From Eulemur rufifrons (lineage: Eukaryota; Chordata; Mammalia; Primates; Lemuridae): a stretch of 64,000 bases of DNA. The translations under genes and the position numbers were made by a program. The stretch's first letter is position 1, and every line of letters begins with the position of its first letter. Below are positions 29,094 to 41,797 of this stretch, piece after piece. The notes below the pieces were generated by a model. It was not told the DNA's origin and did no database searches. It was given only the letters and a program-made list of their open reading frames with translations. The stretch is taken from assembly GCF_041146395.1 (NCBI RefSeq), contig NC_091008.1:6647501-6711500 (forward strand). The letters are read 5' to 3'.

Positions 29094-29437
29094 CAGTCAT
29101 GCATTGCTTAATGACAGCGATACAGTCTGAGAAACGCATCACTAGGCAATTTTGTCACTGTGTGAACATCATAGAGTTACTTACACAAGCCTAGATGATG
29201 AAGCCTACTGCGCGCCTAGCCTATATATTATAGCCTCTTATTCCTAGGCTACAGACCCGTACAGCATTTCACTGTAATGGATACTGTAGCCAATTGTACC
29301 ACAAGAGTAAGTATTTGTGTATGTAAACAGATCTATACATAGAAAAGGTACAGTAAAAATATGGTGTTTCAATCTTATAAGACCACTGTCGTATCTGTGG
29401 TCCCTCGTTGACCAAAATGTTACGTGGCACGTGACCT
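29094..29437 (+). mobile_element. Tigger-type DNA transposon (MITE)
   Basis: Starts CAGTCATGCATTGCTTAATG and contains 'ATCATAGAGTTACTTACACA', 'AGAAAAGGTACAGTAAAAAT' and, near the end, 'GTTACGTGGCACGTGAC', the partly inverted copy of the start. This is a familiar nonautonomous TcMar-Tigger element of primates and other placentals; I do not fix the subfamily. It lies inside the antisense L1M. Confidence 0.75.
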
Positions 29438-29984
29438 CATTCTAAAGTTTCTTATTATTAACAGATAGATGAGTTGCAAATGTTTTTCTCCCGTTCTGTG
29501 AGTTGTCTTTTCACTTTTTTAATGGTTTTCTTTGAAGCACAAAGTTTTTAATTTTTATGATGTACATTTAATTTTTCCTTGTCTCTTATGCTTTTAGTGT
29601 CACGTCTAAAAAAGCCATTGCCTGAGCCAACATGATAAAGATTGAATCCTATTATTTCCTTCTAAGAGTTGTATACTTTTAGCTCTTTCATTTGCATCTA
29701 TAACGCACTTCCAGTTCATTTTTGTATATCCCGTGAGGCAGGGGGCCAATTTCAGTTTCTGTATGTGGATATTCGTATACATACACATATATAGTTGTCC
29801 CAGCATTATTTGTTGGAAAGACTATTCTTCCTCCCATTTAATTGTGTTGGCACCCTTGTAGAAAATTATTGTACCCTACATACGAGGGTTTATTTCTAGA
29901 CTTTCAATTCTATCTCCTATTTTTGTATGTCCATCCTTATATCATAAATATTTTTCGAGTCTTGAAAATGAGTGGCTATTGGGC

Positions 29985-30540
29985 CAGCCAGACCAGGGTT
30001 CAGGGAGATGGCAGTGCGGACAGGGGACATGCCAGACAGAGGTAACAGCATGAGAGAGGCGTGGAGCATCAGGGTGACCACGTCGGAGAAGAACAGGACC
30101 AGCTGGGGAGCCCAGTGGGTGGTGAAGAGAGAGGGAATGTCTAGAACGAAGGAGTCTGACCTTTACCCTCCAGAAATGGGGAGCTTGTGGGGACTCTTAC
30201 ACGTGATCAGATTCAGCTCCGGAAAGGTCTCTCCAGCAGGAGTGTGAGGAATGAACCGGAAGACCATAAGGAAGGCAGAGAGACTGGCCCAGAAATGTCC
30301 TTTTGTCCCAGCAGGTAGTTGAAGAACCTGAAGTTAAGGCAGCAGCAATGGGGCCAGAGAAGAGGGAGGGACGCACTTGAAAGATATTTAAAAGGGAAAA
30401 TCGGTAATGTTTCTTCGCCAGTTGGATGAGCTAGACTGAGAGGAAGGGGAAAATGACACGTGACTCCCAGGTTTCTGCTGAAGAGTGATTGCTACTCACC
30501 AGGCTGGAGAACACCGGAGGCAGACTGGGTTTGCATGAAA
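29985..30540 (-). mobile_element. L2 fragment, antisense
   Basis: 'TCTTACACGTGATCAGATTC', 'CAGGTAGTTGAAGAACCTGA', 'AAAGATATTTAAAAGGGAAA' and 'GTGACTCCCAGGTTTCTG' follow the LINE2 reverse complement. Confidence 0.75.
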
Positions 30541-30584
30541 CATAATCATTTCCGTTTGGGACACTCTGACTAGTCCTAAGGACT

Positions 30585-30800
30585 TTCTATGTGTAAAGCA
30601 CTACATGAGATGATTCACATATAGTATTTCATTTCCTTTACAGGCATCATACCACTGGCCCTATAAGGTTTTATTGAATCTATTTTACAGAATAGAAAAC
30701 TAAGTCTGGGGGAAGATACAAAATTTGTCTATTGCATACAAGTATAATAGTTTAAATAGAGCAGAAATTGACACCCAGATCTACAGCTTTTAAAGATCTA
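30585..30800 (-). mobile_element. MIR SINE, antisense
   Basis: 'TATGTGTAAAGCACTACATG', 'TATTTTACAGAATAGAAAAC' and 'ATTGACACCCAGATCTACAG' fit the MIR reverse complement. Confidence 0.65.
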
Positions 30801-33144
30801 TACCTATGTAGGGTAACGTTCATGACTGTATTTCATGCTAGAAGCTTATTGTGGATGAAATAAACCATGTGTAAACTCAAAACAAGACATCTAACCCATT
30901 CTTTACATTCCTCTCAGTTGTAATTACTTTTAATTTTCATCCGAGTCACATTTGTAAAGATCCACAGAAATGCATAGGTTGGAATAAGGCGAAGATTGGA
31001 AGAGAGTTGTATTTAAAATCTGCCTTGATGTAAAGACAAATTTGAATTCAACTGATATTTACTAAACGTCTACCATAGTGAGACACTTTAGAGAACACAT
31101 TTAAATAGATTTCCTGCCTTAACCACTACCACAACCCTCTCAAGTATATCATTTCTTGCTTTGCAAAGAAGTAACCTACCTTTGGAAACTTTCTTGATTT
31201 TTAACTCATTTCTTTCTATTTGATTTGGTTTCTAAATATCATGCCTTTGCATAGAGGTATCCATTCCACAATCATTTATTTGAGTGACCACAACTCTTTC
31301 TATGGGTGATAATAAAGGAAAGAAACAAGGCAATTGAGACTTCTGATTTTATAACAATTATCTTGAGGCTTCATGTGTCCAAATTCTGAAAAGATTTCAC
31401 TTTTAAGTTTTTCGGTACTTCTTGCATTATGAAACAGATGTGAGATTTAAAGAAATACATCAGTAAGTCTGGTATAATTTAAATTGCCTTACAATTATTT
31501 TATCAAACCTCTGATTTCAGGAACAGAAAGAATGTACTCAAAAACATGATGCCATCGTCACTCAATAATATATTCTGAATTTGCTAATTAAAATAATTAT
31601 GTTTGGGCTTCACTTGGATAAGTTTCAGATCTTCTTTAATATCCACAATGCTGGTATAAATTCTAATAAACACATTGCCATGATGTTTAACTTTCTGAAA
31701 TGCAGTTCTTTAAAAAATAATCTTTACAGGCCGGGTGCGGTGGCTCACGCCTGTAATCCCAGCACTCTGGGAGGCCGAGGCGGGAGGATCGCTCAAGGTC
31801 AGGAGTTCGAGAACAGCCTGAGCAAGAGCGAGACCCCCATCTCTACTAAAAATAGAAAGAAATTATATGGACAACTAAAAATATATGTAGAAAAAATTAG
31901 CTGGGCATGGTGGCGCATGCCTGTAGTCCCAGCTACTCAGGAGGCTGAGGCAGGAGGATCGCTTGAGCCCAGGAGTTGGAGGTTGCTGTGCGCGAGGCTG
32001 ACACCACGGCACTCTAGCCTGGGCAACAGAGCGAGACTCTGTCTCAAAAAAAAAAAAAAAAAGTAATCTTTACCTTTAATATTGACATTTATTTCATTTA
32101 TCTTTAATGCACATAAGAAACAAGCATGGGGGAAATATATGCTTTTATACTACGTGTTATAAATATGTATCGTGTAAACACATTATACCTAATTGCCATA
32201 CAAGGAATGATGCCCTGTGTGTATTTATTTAACATAACATCTCTGAACGTTATCCTTTACCCTATGATTATAATGTAAATCTGTGCACACTGCAGAATTT
32301 GGAAATTGATAGTTGGATTAGCACTTAAAGTAGAAAAATAAAATCAGTGTCGTACAAAGGACCACCTTGGGTGATAAGGCTTTTTTGCTGCTTATATATA
32401 CAATCTGTTTCTTGCCATTTCTCTTGCCAAATCATGCTTTCTATTGGGCTATGTCAACATGATCTTTATTCCATGTTGTAATATCCTATATACGTTCCCA
32501 AATCGGCCAGAAGACCACACCACACTCTTCCGCCGCATCTGAGCTCACATCAATATGTTTCAGATGATTGTCTCTGAGTACTGCGGGCCTACAGTCTGCT
32601 TTTCAGCCCAGCAATTTTATAGCAATATTGTAAAACCGTGATTTTCAATCTCATAGAATCATGCTTGGCGCAGAGAGTGGCTCTTACGCGGACCTATTTC
32701 ATTTCACCTTTTAGGAATGATGTAACTATCGTGTGTCTCTTTCTCGAAATGTACCACTGCCGAGTCGTATTTCCGACCTCATCTTTCACAGACCACACAA
32801 CGTGGAGACCTTGCCATTTGTCTTTTTTGCGCTTAGCTCACGTGGTGAGCACCTGAAACCCATTCTTAAAACTTACCGCCCACTCTCCCGCCTGCTCTGA
32901 CTCTGACTTTTAAATCAGGCTTGTTAATTTCTGGGGAGATTGGGCTGACAAGCGAGATGGGAGGTGCCGTGCAGGGCCGTGATCACAGAGGTGCCACGCC
33001 AGGTCAGCGCGGGGTTTTCACGATGCCGTTATTTAATCATCTCTGGGTATGATCAGAATTAAGTGGAACATAAGCAGAAGATTTTTGCAAAGCCTGTAAC
33101 ATTTTGGTCTTGTGCATTTCTCCATTTTACAGTATCATGAATAA
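30801..33144. other. no gene recognised outside the Alu at 31729
   Basis: Unique AT-rich DNA; 32.8-33.0 kb is slightly more GC-rich. No splice-bounded open frame recognised. Confidence 0.55.
31729..32063 (+). mobile_element. lemur-type Alu
   Basis: Full-length Alu with TAATCTTTAC on both sides (about 31718 and 32064-32073). A 161-codon open frame across it is an Alu by-product. Confidence 0.95.
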
Positions 33145-33241
33145 GCATATGGTCTCTGGATTGAGGTAGGTCTAGGTTAGAGTCCCATTCTGCTACTTCT
33201 AAGCTCTGCAACTTGGGGAGCTTACACATAATGCTTATAAT
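33145..33241 (+). mobile_element. MIR SINE fragment
   Basis: 'AGCATATGGTCTCTGGATTG', 'GAGTCCCATTCTGCTACTTC' and 'GCAACTTGGGGAGCTTA' match the MIR 5' half; the Alu at 33242 cuts it off. Confidence 0.7.
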
Positions 33242-33551
33242 ATTTTTTTTTTTTTGAGACAGAATCTCACTCTGTTGCCCAGGCTAGAGTGCCATGGCAT
33301 CAGCCTCGCTCACAGCAACCTCAAACTCCTGCCTCAGCCTCCCGAGTAGCTGGGACTACAGGCATGCGCCACCATACCCGGCTAATTTTTTCTACATATA
33401 TTTTTAGCTGCCCATATAATTTCTTTCTATTTTTAGTAGAGACGGGGTCTCGCTCTTGCTCAGCTGGTCTTGAACGTCTGACCTCGAGCGATCCTCCCGC
33501 CTCGGCCTCCCAGAGTGCTAGGACGACAGGCATGAGCCACTGCGCCCGGCC
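33242..33551 (-). mobile_element. lemur-type Alu with internal deletion
   Basis: Antisense Alu lacking about 25 bases between 'CAAACTCCTG' and 'CCTCAGCCTCC'. It was inserted at the end of a MIR. Confidence 0.93.
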
Positions 33552-33736
33552 TGTTTTATCTTTTAAAATTAAGGGCTGCTTTGCCACCCAATACTTTATC
33601 CCCCAAACCGTCAAGATGATACCAACTGTGTACCTGAGACTCTTTGATAAGAGCCTGATAAAGTTGTCATATTGTCATGATTGATGTCTTTCCCATGGCT
33701 TCATTAATGGTTGCAATTCATCACTGTGCAAGCAAC

Positions 33737-33800
33737 ATGCACACACACACACACACACACACGCACACACACACCACACACACACCACACACACACACAT
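33737..33800. repeat. (CA)n microsatellite
   Basis: CA repeat interrupted by one CG and by two CCA units. Confidence 0.95.
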
Positions 33801-34694
33801 CCCTACCTAACCTCAATATTGGATAGGAAGACAGCAAGGGAATTAAAAGGGTTTTCTGACCTTTCCACAGTGCGTTGACAATCTCCTTTATTGGTCCTAA
33901 TGTCTCAGACATTTTGGTACCAAAAATTCCAGTGACGGTATCTGGGATATTAGCTCTATCCCACAGCTTCTGCTAGGGAAAAAAAAAAAAAAAAAAGTTT
34001 ATTTTTCCTTGGGAAAGAAAGACTAAGTATTCTAGGAAGGTTATAGATGTATTAGGTAAGTTACAGTTATTTTTGTAAGGGTCTACTCCTCTTGACTTGA
34101 AAATGTTAATTCCTTTATAAAAAAATTATTTATCATAACAGAAAAGAATTTGGGGGCGTCGAGTTTAGAAGGAATCGAGTGTGACATCTGATATTTGTTG
34201 TCATTACTCTATTTCTAACTACTGTGTCTATGGCATTTATAGGGCTCTATATTGTGATAAGGGAAGTATTTATTCCTTCCAGGATATGACTAGGAAAATT
34301 TACAATGTATAAGTGTTTGAAATTGAATCATGTATGCAAGATAACTAGAGTCCCTAAGAAATTGAAGCCAGCCTAGTAGTGTCCGGGTTCAGGGACTGAG
34401 GGCTTAAAAGTTTTATTAAAAAGTATGAGACCCTCTGCCTCTGCACATTTGGCTAATAAAATAGATTTATCCATATGGGTTGAATATATGTTATTTTCTA
34501 GGTTAGAAAAGTTAAATGTCTAAAATCTTTGACATATGAAATTATTTTTACGAATATATTTTAATGACATTCTATATTATGTTATCTTATTTCTCTAAAT
34601 AAGAAAAGTCTTTTATCAAAGATGATATAAATCAGGGTAATGGAATTTAGCAGAAGTGTTTCAAAAATAAGATTTGGAAGCTTTGAGATCAAAA

Positions 34695-34992
<298 letters not shown>

Positions 34993-37900
34993 TAAGATCT
35001 CAAATTTTGAGAATCTAAATTAAACACATTTATTTTACAGAGATATTTTTCACAACATCCTATTTTCCTTCAGTAAGTATAGTATTAGAAATCTGATTTT
35101 TCTCTCTTCTAAGGTTATAGTCATTCTTCAATGACATATTTATATAATGACTCACTATATTATAATTGTAAATGATAATGTGCATATACCTGATTCTCAG
35201 TTTCCAACCGAATTGTCTCAGAGTTGGTGGCCGAAAGTTTAGTTATTATAAGTCAAACCTTGATATCCTCAAAACACTGGATCATAAATTTAGCTCTTGC
35301 TCATAGAAATCCATTTCAAACTACAAAAGTACAAAAGTTAGTTGTGCACACATACACATACCAAGAAAACATTTGTAATTAAGTATACAAAGCCAAACCT
35401 AATATATTAACCACCTCAGAATAAAAAAAAAAAAAAAGATCTAGTGCCAGAAATGAAAGTGGTTACATTTTTAAAAATTGAAGATATGGGCAAAATAGAT
35501 GATATGTATTTATTATACTGTAAATTACCAAAATTGACACAGGAAGAGTCAAATTACTATGGCAGAAATTTTTAAAGTTGTTTGAGAATCATTTCCAGGA
35601 AGTTGCTCAGCGTAACTGTCTTCATGGAAGTTTTGCTCACCAGACTCCCGTTATTAGTACCTGTCCTTGAGATTGTGTAATGCTTTCAGTAGCAATTGTT
35701 AAAGACAAGGAGTAAATAAGAGGCAATCTACTTACTACGTCAGTCCCCAACAGGAGCCACTGTCCCATGGTCCCAGGAAATAATAGATTTAAAAGTGATT
35801 CCATTTTACTCTCTGTTCTCTTTTGTCTTTTACTCTCTGTTCTCTTGTGTCTTTGAAAAACACGCATTGCGTTTATAATCTGGAAAATAATATGTGCAGA
35901 AATACTCAGCGTAAAACCGAGCAAGCAAGCAAACAACAACAAAACCAAACAAAAACGTCACAAGTGTCCTGCGTGGGGTGTGACTGGTAGAGTCTTTAAT
36001 ATATGAAACCAACCAAGTTTGTACTGAAGACTTCTACTCCCATAAATATTTCCTTCCAGACATGGACATTCTTAAATTTTCCAAGAACCTTCCAACTGCG
36101 TTCAAATTGAGACCATCTGTTCACCAAATTTAAACTGCTGACCAGTGTACCAAAATTTCCAATGGTGAGATCTCATGCCTTAGCCTGAAACCAGCTCGGG
36201 CTGAGTTAATCAGCTCACCACTAACCTCGACCAGCTTGTCGGTGTTCTCTCAGCTGGGTGCAGCCTTCGCCAAGGTCAAAGCCATTTAGTCATCGCAAAT
36301 GCAAAATCCGGTCGATATGCTAAAAATCTTCTTTATTATGAAAAGAAATGTCATCAGAGCAAGATGTTCATCATTCAGGCCAGTGGGAATAGGAATTTTC
36401 TAAAACTGTGAGAGTCCCTTCTAATGAAATTGCTCTAAGTCAAAAAAAAAATTGCTGTAAGTCAACATCTACTCATAATAAAACTTGTTTGACCATAGAG
36501 ACACAAATTTTCTGAATATGGACACAAACTATAAATTGTATATACATATATACACATATATGCACACAAACACACAAAGAAATATATATGTGAATATATG
36601 TATGTATACACATCTCTCTCTATATATGTGTGGGTGTGTATAAAATTTGAAATACAATAGTTACTTGTCAGCTAGAGTCACTCTTACTCCAAAATATCTC
36701 ATTTCACGGATTATGGAAAGTAGAAAAGTCCTCCCAAAGATTCCTGCAAGTTCTTAGAGACTAGTGTCCTTCCAGCTTGAACCCTCCTGCCTCTTCTGAA
36801 TTATTTCAACTCAGATATCATCCCATAATCTCCTACTTGTGTGGTCCCCGTCCTATACTAACTTAGGGGGAGGCCTCAGACCTTTTCATTAATTTCCATC
36901 AAAATAAAATTTAAAAAATAAGATGCAAAACCACCACCAGAAACAAAACAAAACTAAAAAGCCACCTTCACGTAAGACGGCTGTGCGCGTGGCTGACTGT
37001 ACATCTCAGAACTGCAAAGAACTTGAAACAGAACATGAGCTGTTTCTGCATTTTAGCAGAATCTGCTATTTTAAGCAGAATTTCCAACACTGAGATCTAG
37101 TTTCCTGCCCCACTATAGTGTGATGGTTCTTATTCTCTTTTTCCTCCTTCCCTCACTCTGTCCCTTGCTCCTTTGATATCCTGACATTCCCTCCTCTTTT
37201 CTTGCTTCTCCCCCATAATCAGAAGACTGGACACTACATGTGAGTTTAGCTCCTATTCTCAGGATCCCTTTTCTAGCTCAAGCAGCTAATCAAACTCTGC
37301 TCTCAAAGGCAATTTCCTTCCTAAGAGGAATTCTGGGGCCAGCTGTCTGAGTATCCTTGAACATTTCTTACATTTAATACATTTTTATCCCTGCTACATT
37401 ATATTTAGCCAAGTCAGTGAAAAGGTAATTTTTTGAATTGTTCTTTCATTTCAGAAAAGAGTTTGCAATCAACCTTTCAACATCATCTACTGTTAATAAA
37501 TGACTCCTTTATAAGACCTCTAAGTTGACTCAAATCTAAAACCACTAGACATACGAAAAATTATCTAAAAATTTTGCAATCTCACGGAAACTCATAATTA
37601 TGCTCGTGAAATTTAAACCTTATTCTTTAAACACGCAACTGTTGTATTCAGCAAATGATTTACACTCTTGATTTTGGAGTGGAGCATCTGAATAACGAAC
37701 TTACACTCGCTATGTTCCGTAAGGAACGTAGGAAGGAAAGTTTGGCTTTGCCCTTCTTCAAAAAAAAATCCCTCACGCGATTAATACGTGTTAATGCAGA
37801 TGGTTGAAGAATGTCGGTTTATAGTTTGAAGAAGAAAATGAAAATAAATTCCAGTTGAAAAAATCACTTCTTGGGAAGCAGGCTACTACTGCCCCCTGGA

Positions 37901-38795
37901 GGAAGTTCCTTTTGCTTCCTCCAAGAAAGCCAGTGTGCTTGTCACATGAATGAAGCCAGGTGATGCGCTCCTTATCAGAGCCATACAAGAGGAAGACTTT
38001 TCAACTCTCTGCACGTGAGCCCATAAGCTATTCCAGATGTCTCCAGGTTCCCTTCCCCCAGAAATACATACTTCATAGACTTTCTTGAGAGATACAAGAG
38101 AAGATGCACCAAGATATAACCATGCTAATGTTTCTACGTGTACATTCAAAAAAGTATTTTGGAAAGTGTGGGTTATATACTAAGATATGGAAAGAATAAA
38201 ATGTGAGCTTTTAACGAGAAAATAAATCCCAAGTTTTTAAGAAAAAAAAAATGTATTTGACTTCAAGTTATAGTTCATTTTGCTCCTTTCCTTAAATATA
38301 CTCTCACAGATTAATATGAAAGCTGTATGTGCTGATATAATCACGCTAATTATTTCATCATTGAATATAAGATAATAAATTTTAATTATATGGAAATAGC
38401 CAAAATAGTTTTCTTAGAAAGTCTGGGACAGTGTTGATGAACCTAAATACTGTAGTGAAGTCAATATCTAATTACTGCGCATACATTACGTATCTATTTA
38501 TTGAAACTTTTTATGGAGTAGTAATATGATGTTCACCAATTAAAATGAAAAAAAAATAACCATTGCCATAGAATGTCTAGTTTCTGTTTAATACTTACCA
38601 ATCTGGCATTTCTTTATGCTATAGATAAATTGTTACCCATTAAATGAAAGAATTTAATCCTAAAAATAGAAGGTTCAGGAAGTATCTGTTAAAATTACAA
38701 ACCTGTCTGCTCATCTGGCCCAGGTAATATTACAAGTCCGCCAGGTGATATAGGAGAGTTAGTGTCAATTAGAGGAAGATGACTAATCATTTATA
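34993..38795. other. no gene recognised
   Basis: AT-rich; only the low-complexity block at 36538 stands out. Short frames at 35637-36012 and 37791-38149 show no recognisable domain. 'TTTTACTCTCTGTTCTCTT' is repeated at about 35803 and 35827. Confidence 0.55.
36538..36645. repeat. TA/CA-rich low-complexity stretch
   Basis: Mixed TATA, CACA and CTCT blocks with purine-pyrimidine alternation. Confidence 0.85.
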
Positions 38796-38880
38796 AATAA
38801 GATGTCTTATTTATAATATTTATAATAACAGATTATTTATAATAACAGATTATTTATTTATTATAACAGATTAACTAAAT
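38796..38880. repeat. AT-rich short repeats next to Alu
   Basis: Three near copies of TTATTTATAATAACAGA followed by TTATTTATTATAACAG, directly before the tail-less Alu at 38889. Confidence 0.75.
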
Positions 38881-38888
38881 AAAATACA

Positions 38889-39194
38889 CTCGCTCTGTCA
38901 CCCTGGCTAGAGTGCCATGGCGTCAGCCTCGCTCACAGCAACCTCCAACTCCTGGGCTCAAGCGATCCTCCTGCCTCAGCCTCCCGAGTAGCTGGGACTA
39001 CAGGCATGCGCCACCATGCCCGGCTAATTTTTCTATATATATTTTTAGCTGTCCAGATCATTTCTTTCTATTTTTAGTAGAGACGGGGGTCTCGCTCTTG
39101 CTCAGGCTGGTCTCGAACTCCTGACCTCGAGCGATCCTCCCGCCTCGGCCTCCCAGAGTGCTGGGATGACAGGTGTGAGCCACCGCGCTCGGCC
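38889..39194 (-). mobile_element. lemur-type Alu, tail lost
   Basis: Antisense Alu beginning 'CTCGCTCTGTCACC' without poly(T); it ends about 120 bases before the possible GIMD1 upstream ATG. Confidence 0.93.
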
Positions 39195-39315
39195 CTTCCT
39201 CCTTTTCTTATCTGGGTTTGACTTCTCTCTCCCCCCCACTGTAAACCCCTCCTGTTATTAATATTTCAACACTTCCTCTGTCTCCTCTTTCGTGCTCCTC
39301 CATGCTTTAGGTGCC

Positions 39316-39367
39316 ATGACTGAGGGGAAAGCAGATCTAACTCAGTCCTTGGAATGTTCCAGACCAG
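39316..39367 (+). other. possible upstream exon of GIMD1 (speculative)
   Basis: An ATG in a fair context (GCCATGA) at 39316 is followed by 17 open codons and a canonical donor CAG|GTAAGA at 39368. A pyrimidine-containing acceptor ends at 39435 (ACCCACAG). Splicing these joins 52 + 386 bases = 146 whole codons with no stop, in the frame that runs through the rest of the broken GIMD1 exon and then in phase into 50032. The product would read the P-loop DNA in another frame and so lack Walker A. This may be chance in a 68-base gap; no transcript evidence is available. Confidence 0.2.
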
Positions 39368-39456
39368 GTAAGAAGACTTACATTGAGGGAGCGTGGAAGC
39401 CGCACTGCTTATGCTGTGCCTTTGTTTACCCACAGCCGTGGCGGCCCCCTGCCAAG

Positions 39457-39821
39457 ATGACTATGAACTTGGCCGTCTTCGGCAGGACTCAGAGCGGGAA
39501 GAGTTCTGCTGGGAAGCGCTGACTTCCTCTCACAGCAGCTTCGCTGCAGGTTCTGGGACCGAAGGCTGTAGCCTGGGCCGCAGCTGTCACCCCCAGGGCT
39601 TCATGAACCGAAGGGACCAGGAGGTCACCCTGCAGGTGCAGGTGTTGGACCCTCCAGCTCATCCGCACGGCAGACTGAGCGAGCAGAGTGGGAAAGGGGA
39701 GGTTAGGGACGCCCCGGTGCGTCACTTTGGGCAGGAGGGTCTCCACCTGGTGCTGCTGGGGCAGAGGGTGGCCGTGCCCTTCTGTGGCCAGGAGGCCACT
39801 GACCCAGGGCGGACGATCCAT
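39457..39821 (+). pseudogene. GIMD1: GIMD1 first main exon, frameshifted (GIMAP-like GTPase relic)
   Basis: GIMD1 is a one-domain AIG1/GIMAP-type P-loop GTPase of about 217 residues in human, as I recall; its function is poorly known. From ATG 39457 (second in-frame ATG 39463) the frame reads 'MTMNLAVFGRTQSGKSSAG', an intact G1/Walker A motif GxxxxGKS at 39481-39504, then hits TGA at 39520. The family continues 'GNxILG' after this motif; here that segment is missing, consistent with a deletion of about 14 bases between two GGGAA copies. A further indel near 39527 returns reading to a second frame from 39531, giving 97 open codons with the family segments 'CSLGRSCH', 'VTLQVQVLD', 'HFGQEGLHLVLLGQR' and 'PFCGQEATDP'. 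G3 (DxxG) is degraded to DPPA. The exon ends at CAT|GTAACG, a donor with T at the last exon base. I infer loss of the GTPase; sequencing error or an alternative start cannot be excluded. Confidence 0.82.
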
Positions 39822-40109
39822 GTAACGCACACATGGAGTCACACTGACGTCATCATTCCCATGTCTCAGCACAGCATCCTACTAGTCAAGAATCATGCAA
39901 ACCTGGTTAAAAGAGCACTTTAAACCACAAAGTGTCGGTCACATACGAATAGTTAGTAAAAATCACTTGATTTTTTTTCCCCAAGAGTCATTTTTGACAG
40001 TTTCCTTTACAGGAATTCAATCAGTCATTTCGCAACTGGGTGAAACAGGAAAATCGAGATACGAAACTTCAGAGGTGCACGAAGCCTCAAACTCCTGAGA
40101 GCTGAAAAC

Positions 40110-40292
40110 CTGAAGAAGTTTGTAGAATGTGCTCCTGGGCTCCCTGCATCAGAGTCACCTGGGCTGTTTGTTTATGACGCACATTCACCCAAGACCTCCT
40201 GCAACAGCATCTCGAGAGTGGAGCCTGAGTATCTGCATTTCCAGAACTTTCCATGTATTTCTTCAACACAGGTTGCAGAATCACTGAACTCA
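40110..40292. mobile_element. MER5A-like hAT element
   Basis: 'CATCAGAGTCACCTGGGCTG' and 'TGAGTATCTGCATTTCCAGA' belong to the MER5A/B nonautonomous Charlie elements. Confidence 0.65.
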
Positions 40293-41363
40293 AATACCGA
40301 CCCGCATCCGCTCAACGTCACAGGGACGAGCTTGCAGCTCACGGATTCGGTCATTGAACACTCTCTTGAGCATCTGCAGAGTGTCTAGTGATTGATAAAG
40401 AGACATAAACCTGCCTTCAGAAAGCTTACGGTCTAGAAGAGACGAATAACCCAGAATGAGACCAGGCCCTCAGTGACAAAGTGGTACAGTGTGTGACGAC
40501 GGGGGCTTTGTAAGACTCACAGCCTGGTAAACATTCAAGGGAGGGCTACGCGTTATTTGCAGGGAAAAAAGGCAGGGATTTGAGATGCTTTGCTTGTCTC
40601 ATCCTCTGCGGCTTAAGTGACTGCTCCGTTCCCGCCATGACAGGACCGCAGGGACCTCAGGTTGAACATAAATAACAAATGCCACCTTTCCCTGATGGTC
40701 TGTCCCTAATTTGTTCATTCATTGGAAGTCACTAAGTCGTGGGCTTATTCGGCCAGTCTGGAGAGGAGCAGGTGAAGGGGACAGGGCCCGGATGGGGCCA
40801 CGGCCGGGAGCTGGAGGGGGTAGTGTGCGTATCTGGGGATGGGGTGGCGGGTGTATGCACCACCCCACATGGACCATTACTAACAATTCCTGCAAAGTGC
40901 TCAATGAGCTGCCCCATTCTATTCAATGTCTTGATTCTCTGGTCTTGAGTCCACCCAAATTTAACTGCTGGACTCTACTAGTATCACTAGCTACTGAGCT
41001 CACAGAAGCCCTGTCTACTAGAGGCTTCGCAGGTAAAGTATAGGAAGAATAGAGAACAGACATTTTCCATTCAAGAAGAATTTGTAATAAATGCTACTTC
41101 TTTTTTGGTCCAGTCTCAGACCGTGCTGATGCAAGCCCTGTAGCATTCAGAAAGATAGTAGTCGACTTTGCTTTAATGAAGGATTTTTTTTTTTCCCCTT
41201 TAACTGGTAAGGACATAATAAGATTGTTCTGAATGACAGACACACGTTTTGTTTTTCAGTAATTGTGCACGTTTCTGAGAATGGAAAAAACAAAAAAAAA
41301 ACCATATGTGTAATCACAAGAAACTAGTGGAAAAAATTAGGGTGACAAGAACATAAAAAATAA

Positions 41364-41797
<434 letters not shown>

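Larger units (their letters stand above)
28335..29965 (-). mobile_element. old L1 (L1M type), antisense, hit twice
   Basis: Plus-strand text such as 'TTTTAGCCATCTTGGTGGG', 'TTTGCATTTCCCTAATGATC', 'CTTTTTATCATTGAGTTGTA', 'TTGCAAATGTTTTTCTCCCG' and 'TAGACTTTCAATTCTATCTC' is the reverse complement of mammalian L1 ORF2/3' sequence, in the right order. It is interrupted by the solo LTR (28560-29039) and by a Tigger-type element (29094-29437). Confidence 0.85.

Noticed and set aside
31581..32066. 161-codon frame over the Alu at 31729
   Set aside because: Most of it is Alu-encoded; no independent support.
36538..36645. possible promoter with several TATA motifs
   Set aside because: TATA strings belong to a TA/CA low-complexity block and no gene follows.
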